Shown piece by piece: positions 6,898 to 9,497 of a stretch of DNA of 9,497 nucleotides. The stretch covers positions 1-9,497 of the forward strand of contig JAOPVM010000048.1 in assembly GCA_025966215.1 (NCBI GenBank), in the 5' to 3' direction. Position 1 is the first letter of the stretch. Each line of letters begins with the position of its first letter. The notes beneath the pieces are model-generated. The model searched no databases. It saw nothing but the letters and a program-made list of their open reading frames with translations, and had not been told where the DNA came from. The DNA is from Klenkia sp. (GTDB lineage: Bacteria; Actinomycetota; Actinomycetes; Mycobacteriales; Geodermatophilaceae). Both the position numbers and the translations under genes were made by a program.

Positions 6898-7541
6898 TCG
6901 CCTCCGTCGCGGGCCGGGTCGCCGCCGTCTCCCCGGACGGCGCCGTCGTCGAGGTGGGTGGGATCGGGCTGGCCGTGCAGTGCACCCCGGGCACCATCGC
7001 CCGGCTGCAGGTGGGGGAGTCCGCCCGGCTGTCCACCAGCCTCGTCGTCCGGGAGGACTCGCTGACCCTCTACGGGTTCGCCGACGACGACGAGCGCCAG
7101 CTGTTCGAGCTGCTGCAGACGGCCAACGGCGTGGGCCCCCGGCTGGCCCAGGCCGTGCTGGCGATCCACCCGCCCCGCGAGGTGCGCCGCGCTGTCACCA
7201 CCGGCGACCTGAAGTCGCTCATGCAGGTGCCCGGCATCGGCAAGAAGGGCGCCGAGCGGCTGGTGCTGGAGCTGCGCGACCGGCTCGGCGTGGGTTCCGG
7301 GGACGTCAGCCTCGACGCCGCCACCGCCGCGGCGGGTGCCACCGGCTCCCTCGTCGCCCCCGTCGCACCGTGGCGCGACCAGCTGACCACCGCCCTGGTC
7401 GGGCTGGGCTGGAGCGTCCGCGAGGCCGACGGTGCCCTCGGCCAGCTCGCCCCGGTCGCCGAGGAGCAGGTCGCCGACACCGGCAGCGTCGACGTCGCCG
7501 TCCTGCTGCGCCAGGCGCTGCGGATGCTGGGTCGGGCGTGA
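6894..7541 (+). CDS. ruvA: Holliday junction branch-migration protein RuvA
   Basis: 215-residue DNA-binding subunit that forms tetramers on the four-way junction and recruits RuvB. Domain I (about 1-64) is the OB-fold, starting [23 protein letters not shown]. The acidic pin that pushes strands apart is seen as E54-D55 in [11 protein letters not shown]. Domain II (about 65-135) contains two helix-hairpin-helix motifs, NGVGPRLA (78-85) and [16 protein letters not shown] (112-127). An Ala/Gly-rich linker (about 136-157) leads to domain III (about 158-215), which contacts RuvB. The GTG at 6894 overlaps the ruvC stop. The frame is open upstream to 6327, but that portion lies over ruvC and is rejected. 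Confidence 0.96.
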   Translation: MIASVAGRVAAVSPDGAVVEVGGIGLAVQCTPGTIARLQVGESARLSTSLVVREDSLTLYGFADDDERQLFELLQTANGVGPRLAQAVLAIHPPREVRRAVTTGDLKSLMQVPGIGKKGAERLVLELRDRLGVGSGDVSLDAATAAAGATGSLVAPVAPWRDQLTTALVGLGWSVREADGALGQLAPVAEEQVADTGSVDVAVLLRQALRMLGRA

Positions 7542-8617
7542 GCATCCCGGGGGAGTCCGACGCCAGCGCGTGGGCGGGGGAGGAGGAGCGGGTCGTGGAG
7601 TCCGCGCTCCGCCCGCACTCCCTGGCCGAGTTCGTCGGGCAGCCCAAGGTGTCCCGCCAGCTGGACCTCGTGCTCGAGGGCGCCAAGCGGCGTGGCCGGC
7701 CGCCGGACCACGTGCTGCTGTCCGGGCCGCCCGGCCTGGGCAAGACCTCGCTGGCGCTGATCATCGGCTCCGAGCTGGGGACGGCAGTCAAGATCACCTC
7801 CGGTCCCGCGATCGAGCGCTCCGGTGACCTGGCAGCGATGCTGTCCAACCTCGGTGCGGGCGACGTGCTCTTCATCGACGAGATCCACCGGATCGCCCGA
7901 CCCGCCGAAGAGCTGCTCTACATGGCGATGGAGGACTTCCGGGTCGACGTCGTCGTCGGCAAGGGCCCCGGCGCGACCGCCATCCCGCTGGAGATCGCCC
8001 CGTTCACCCTGGTCGGGGCCACCACCCGCGCCGGGCTGCTGACCGGCCCGCTGCGCGACCGGTTCGGCTTCGTGGGCCAGATGGAGTTCTACGACACCGC
8101 CGACCTGCAGCTGGTGCTGCAGCGCAGCGCCGACCTGCTGGGCGTGCAGATCGACGCCGAGGGGTCCGCGGAGATCGCCGGACGCTCCCGGGGCACGCCG
8201 CGGATCGCCAACCGGCTGCTGCGCCGGGTGCGGGACTACGCCGAGGTGCGCGCCGACGGCCGGATCACCCTGGCCGTGGCGCAGGCCGCCCTGGCGCTGT
8301 ACGACGTCGACGAGCTCGGCCTGGACCGGCTGGACCGCGAGGTGCTGCGGGCCCTGGTCGTCGGGTTCGGCGGGGGCCCGGTCGGGGTGTCCACCCTCGC
8401 GGTCGCCGTGGGGGAGGAGCCGCACACCGTCGAGGCGGTCTGCGAGCCCTTCCTGGTGCGCGCCGGACTGCTCGCCCGCACCCCCCGCGGTCGGGTCGCG
8501 ACCGAGGCGGCGTGGCGGCACCTGGACCTCCCGGTGCCCCAGGGCAGCTGGCTCACCGGCGGTTTCGGCGACCCGCCGTCGGACCGGGCTTCCTCCCCGA
8601 CGCTCTTCGACGCCTAG
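7538..8617 (+). CDS. ruvB: Holliday junction branch-migration ATPase RuvB
   Basis: 359-residue AAA+ motor that forms hexameric rings on DNA flanking RuvA and drives branch migration. Walker A is GPPGLGKTS (63-71, K69-T70) and Walker B is LFIDEIHR (111-118, D114-E115). Sensor 1 is the GATTRAG segment (160-166), the arginine-finger region is PLRDRFG (171-177), and sensor 2 lies in [18 protein letters not shown]. The C-terminal winged helix includes [17 protein letters not shown] and [17 protein letters not shown]. The GTG at 7538 overlaps the ruvA stop. The open frame upstream to 6980 is ruvA sequence read out of frame. The TAG stop (8615-8617) doubles as the first three bases of a candidate -10 for the yajC unit. 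Confidence 0.97.
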   Translation: MSIPGESDASAWAGEEERVVESALRPHSLAEFVGQPKVSRQLDLVLEGAKRRGRPPDHVLLSGPPGLGKTSLALIIGSELGTAVKITSGPAIERSGDLAAMLSNLGAGDVLFIDEIHRIARPAEELLYMAMEDFRVDVVVGKGPGATAIPLEIAPFTLVGATTRAGLLTGPLRDRFGFVGQMEFYDTADLQLVLQRSADLLGVQIDAEGSAEIAGRSRGTPRIANRLLRRVRDYAEVRADGRITLAVAQAALALYDVDELGLDRLDREVLRALVVGFGGGPVGVSTLAVAVGEEPHTVEAVCEPFLVRAGLLARTPRGRVATEAAWRHLDLPVPQGSWLTGGFGDPPSDRASSPTLFDA

Positions 8618-8620
8618 ACT
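8615..8620 (+). promoter_or_regulatory. Candidate -10 element TAGACT overlapping the ruvB stop
   Basis: TAGACT fits TANNNT, and its TAG is the ruvB stop codon, the only TAG stop among the genes here. A start site near 8627 would give yajC-secD a leader of about 155 nt, separating the Sec genes from SOS control of ruvCAB. No clear -35 is visible. Confidence 0.45.
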
Positions 8621-8662
8621 CATCGCCGCTGGAGCGCAACCGCACGACCGCACCGCACGCCG

Positions 8663-8722
8663 GTGCTGCGCCCTGCGCCGGTCGCGCCCCCCGGGCGGAC
8701 CGCACCCGACGTACCCGAGTGA
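8663..8722 (+). other. Possible 19-codon leader peptide upstream of yajC (speculative)
   Basis: A GTG at 8663 opens a frame reading MLRPAPVAPPGRTAPDVPE and stopping at TGA 8720-8722. It contains six prolines, including an APPG run. The stop codon falls within the 5' arm of the first hairpin (8719-8726), the placement expected if a ribosome controlled folding of the repeats. Against it, no Shine-Dalgarno precedes the GTG, short frames are common in such GC-rich DNA, and there is no hydrophobic secretion-like segment of the kind found in known Sec-monitoring arrest peptides. Confidence 0.15.
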
Positions 8723-8740
8723 CCGCCAGCGTGCGGTCAC
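8719..8740 (+). repeat. Perfect inverted repeat 1 upstream of yajC (8-bp arms, 6-nt loop)
   Basis: Arms GTGACCGC (8719-8726) and GCGGTCAC (8733-8740) are exact reverse complements separated by CAGCGT. The repeat may act as an RNA hairpin or as a dyad operator. Its 3' arm can instead pair with TGACCGC at 8743-8749, so it competes with inverted repeat 2. Confidence 0.7.
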
Positions 8741-8744
8741 GATG

Positions 8745-8765
8745 ACCGCGCGAACGCTGCGCGGT
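8745..8765 (+). repeat. Perfect inverted repeat 2 abutting the yajC ribosome site (7-bp arms)
   Basis: Arms ACCGCGC (8745-8751) and GCGCGGT (8759-8765) are exact reverse complements around a 7-nt loop, GAACGCT. The 3' arm ends directly at the GGAGAGG ribosome site, so folding here could affect ribosome access to yajC. The 5' arm overlaps the segment that can pair with repeat 1. Confidence 0.65.
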
Positions 8766-8772
8766 GGAGAGG
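8766..8772 (+). promoter_or_regulatory. Shine-Dalgarno GGAGAGG for yajC
   Basis: This purine run lies 10 nt before the GTG at 8783 and directly after the 3' arm of inverted repeat 2. It decides the yajC start. Confidence 0.65.
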
Positions 8773-8782
8773 CACGACAACC

Positions 8783-9154
8783 GTGGAGCAGTTCTTCCCG
8801 CTCATCCTGCTGGTCATCGCCTTCGCACTGCTCATCGTGCTCCCGGCCCGCCAGCGCAAGAAGATGGCCGCCAACGCGCAGACCCTGCAGGAGTCCCTGA
8901 CCGTGGGCTCCCCGGTCATGTTGACCAGCGGCCTGCACGGCACGGTCGCCGGCCTCGGCGACGGCACCGTGGACATCGAGATCGCCCCCGGCGTGGTGGC
9001 CACCTTCGCCCGCCCGGCGGTGATGGAGATCCGCACGCCCGACGGTGCGGTGCTCGACGCCACCGCCGGGGAGATCGTGCCCCCCATCGACGAGCGGCAC
9101 GGCCACGTCGACGGCGACGGTGACCCCTCGGGTCCCTCCGACCGCACCCGCTGA
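8783..9154 (+). CDS. yajC: Preprotein translocase accessory subunit YajC
   Basis: 123-residue single-pass membrane protein that associates with SecDF-YidC at the SecYEG translocon. The N-terminal helix is at about residues 5-20 (PLILLVIAFALLIVLP), followed by the positively charged RQRKK motif (23-27) that fixes the cytoplasmic side. The YajC domain then reads TVGSPVMLTSGLHGTVAGLGDGTVDIEIAPGVVATFAR (40-77). The C-terminus is an acidic, His/Asp/Gly/Pro-rich tail of about 25 residues, variable in actinobacteria. The GTG at 8783 is supported by the ribosome site and by the hydrophobic helix starting at once. secD follows after 11 nt, the usual yajC-secD order. Confidence 0.94.
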   Translation: MEQFFPLILLVIAFALLIVLPARQRKKMAANAQTLQESLTVGSPVMLTSGLHGTVAGLGDGTVDIEIAPGVVATFARPAVMEIRTPDGAVLDATAGEIVPPIDERHGHVDGDGDPSGPSDRTR

Positions 9155-9165
9155 GGCCGCGCACC

Positions 9166-9497
9166 GTGGCCGCTCGCCAGCTCCCCGCCGCCCGCTACTT
9201 CGGGGCCTTCGTCCTGATCGTGGCGGCCATGTACGGACTGGTCTTCGGGACCGGCTCCCAGCGCACCCCGCAGCTGGGTCTGGACCTGCAGGGCGGCACC
9301 ACGGTGACGCTGACCGCCCAGGTCCCCGGCGGGGGCACCCCCGACCGGGAGGACCTGGAGCTGGCTCGGCAGATCATCGAGCAGCGCGTCAACGGCCTCG
9401 GGGTCTCCGAGGCCGAGGTGGTCACCGAGGGCGACTCCAACATCGTCATCTCGGTGCCCGGCGAGGACGGCGACCAGGCCCGCGAACTCGGCCAGAC
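9166..9497 (+). CDS. secD: Protein translocase subunit SecD, 3'-truncated by window edge
   Basis: The first 110 residues of SecD, a proton-driven RND-family component that, with SecF, helps pull exported proteins through the Sec channel. A first transmembrane helix spans about 12-28 (FGAFVLIVAAMYGLVFG). It is followed by the SecD hallmark LGLDLQGGT (37-45) and the first periplasmic domain segment ARQIIEQRVNGLGVSEAEV (67-85). The GTG at 9166 is preferred because it places a short basic N-terminus before the helix, with GAGG (9153-9156) 9 nt upstream, overlapping the yajC stop. The later ATG at 9229 would cut into the helix. The gene continues past the right edge, and secF would be expected next. 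Confidence 0.95.
   Translation, partial: MAARQLPAARYFGAFVLIVAAMYGLVFGTGSQRTPQLGLDLQGGTTVTLTAQVPGGGTPDREDLELARQIIEQRVNGLGVSEAEVVTEGDSNIVISVPGEDGDQARELGQ

Larger units (their letters stand above)
8618..8782 (+). other. 165-nt untranslated leader between ruvB and yajC
   Basis: This is the longest gap between genes in the window. Its first 100 nt are C/G-rich with no recognised gene. The last 65 nt hold two back-to-back perfect inverted repeats followed immediately by the yajC ribosome site. A short GTG-initiated reading frame (8663-8722, 19 codons, proline-rich, no Shine-Dalgarno) ends inside the first repeat arm. No T-tract terminator is present. Whether the leader is regulatory is inference. 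Confidence 0.5.

Noticed and set aside
6980..7537. Longer ruvB frame starting within ruvA
   Set aside because: No family homology is visible before [10 protein letters not shown]; the GTG at 7538 overlaps the ruvA stop as in the other pairs.
8512..8745. A 77-codon + strand frame over the ruvB end and the yajC leader containing an RAPR stretch, considered as a Sec-monitoring arrest peptide
   Set aside because: It has no hydrophobic secretion segment, starts inside ruvB, lacks a ribosome site and most of it is a ruvB shadow; the RAP match alone is too short to count.
7070..9106. A 678-codon open frame on the minus strand across ruvA, ruvB and yajC
   Set aside because: It is Gly/Arg/His/Gln-rich with no recognisable domain and lies opposite well-identified genes. 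Long antisense frames are expected at this GC content.

Overview
The window is an ordinary, densely packed chromosomal segment of a very GC-rich actinobacterium. Evidence for this is the almost exclusive G/C third positions, many GTG starts, stop/start overlaps of the GTGA type, and genes for phosphatidylinositol and phosphatidylinositol mannoside (PIM) synthesis, which are hallmarks of Actinobacteria. Gene content and order match the Mycobacterium tuberculosis Rv2613c-to-Rv2587c stretch with intervening genes missing. A Geodermatophilaceae-like or related lineage is my guess; the genus cannot be fixed from sequence alone. All recognised genes are on the + strand; I see no mobile element, CRISPR array, tRNA or rRNA.

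Region 1 (1-3269) is a PIM/phospholipid operon: a HIT-family protein cut by the left edge, pgsA (phosphatidylinositol phosphate synthase), a PIM acyltransferase (patA-like), and pimA. The genes are joined by 1- or 4-nt overlaps. A small LemA-like membrane protein (3295-3822) follows behind what looks like its own leaderless promoter.

Region 2 (3832-6201) is the PLP synthase pair pdxS-pdxT, overlapping by 4 nt, and yebC, overlapping pdxT by 4 nt. Together they make pyridoxal phosphate and a YebC/PmpR-family translation or regulatory factor.

Region 3 (6249-8617) is ruvC-ruvA-ruvB, the Holliday-junction resolvase and branch-migration machine. It is headed by a promoter and an almost perfect LexA (SOS) box.

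Region 4 (8615-9497) is yajC and the start of secD, the Sec translocon accessory genes. They lie behind a 165-nt leader containing closely spaced, mutually exclusive inverted repeats. secD runs off the right edge.

The most interesting observations are regulatory. All five TANNNT (-10-like) hexamers that I can find on the + strand are TAGNNT. Four sit at apparent transcription-unit starts and the fifth is inside pdxT ahead of yebC. The ruvC LexA box and the attenuator-like leader of yajC are the other two. I do not see a convincing new multi-gene system here.
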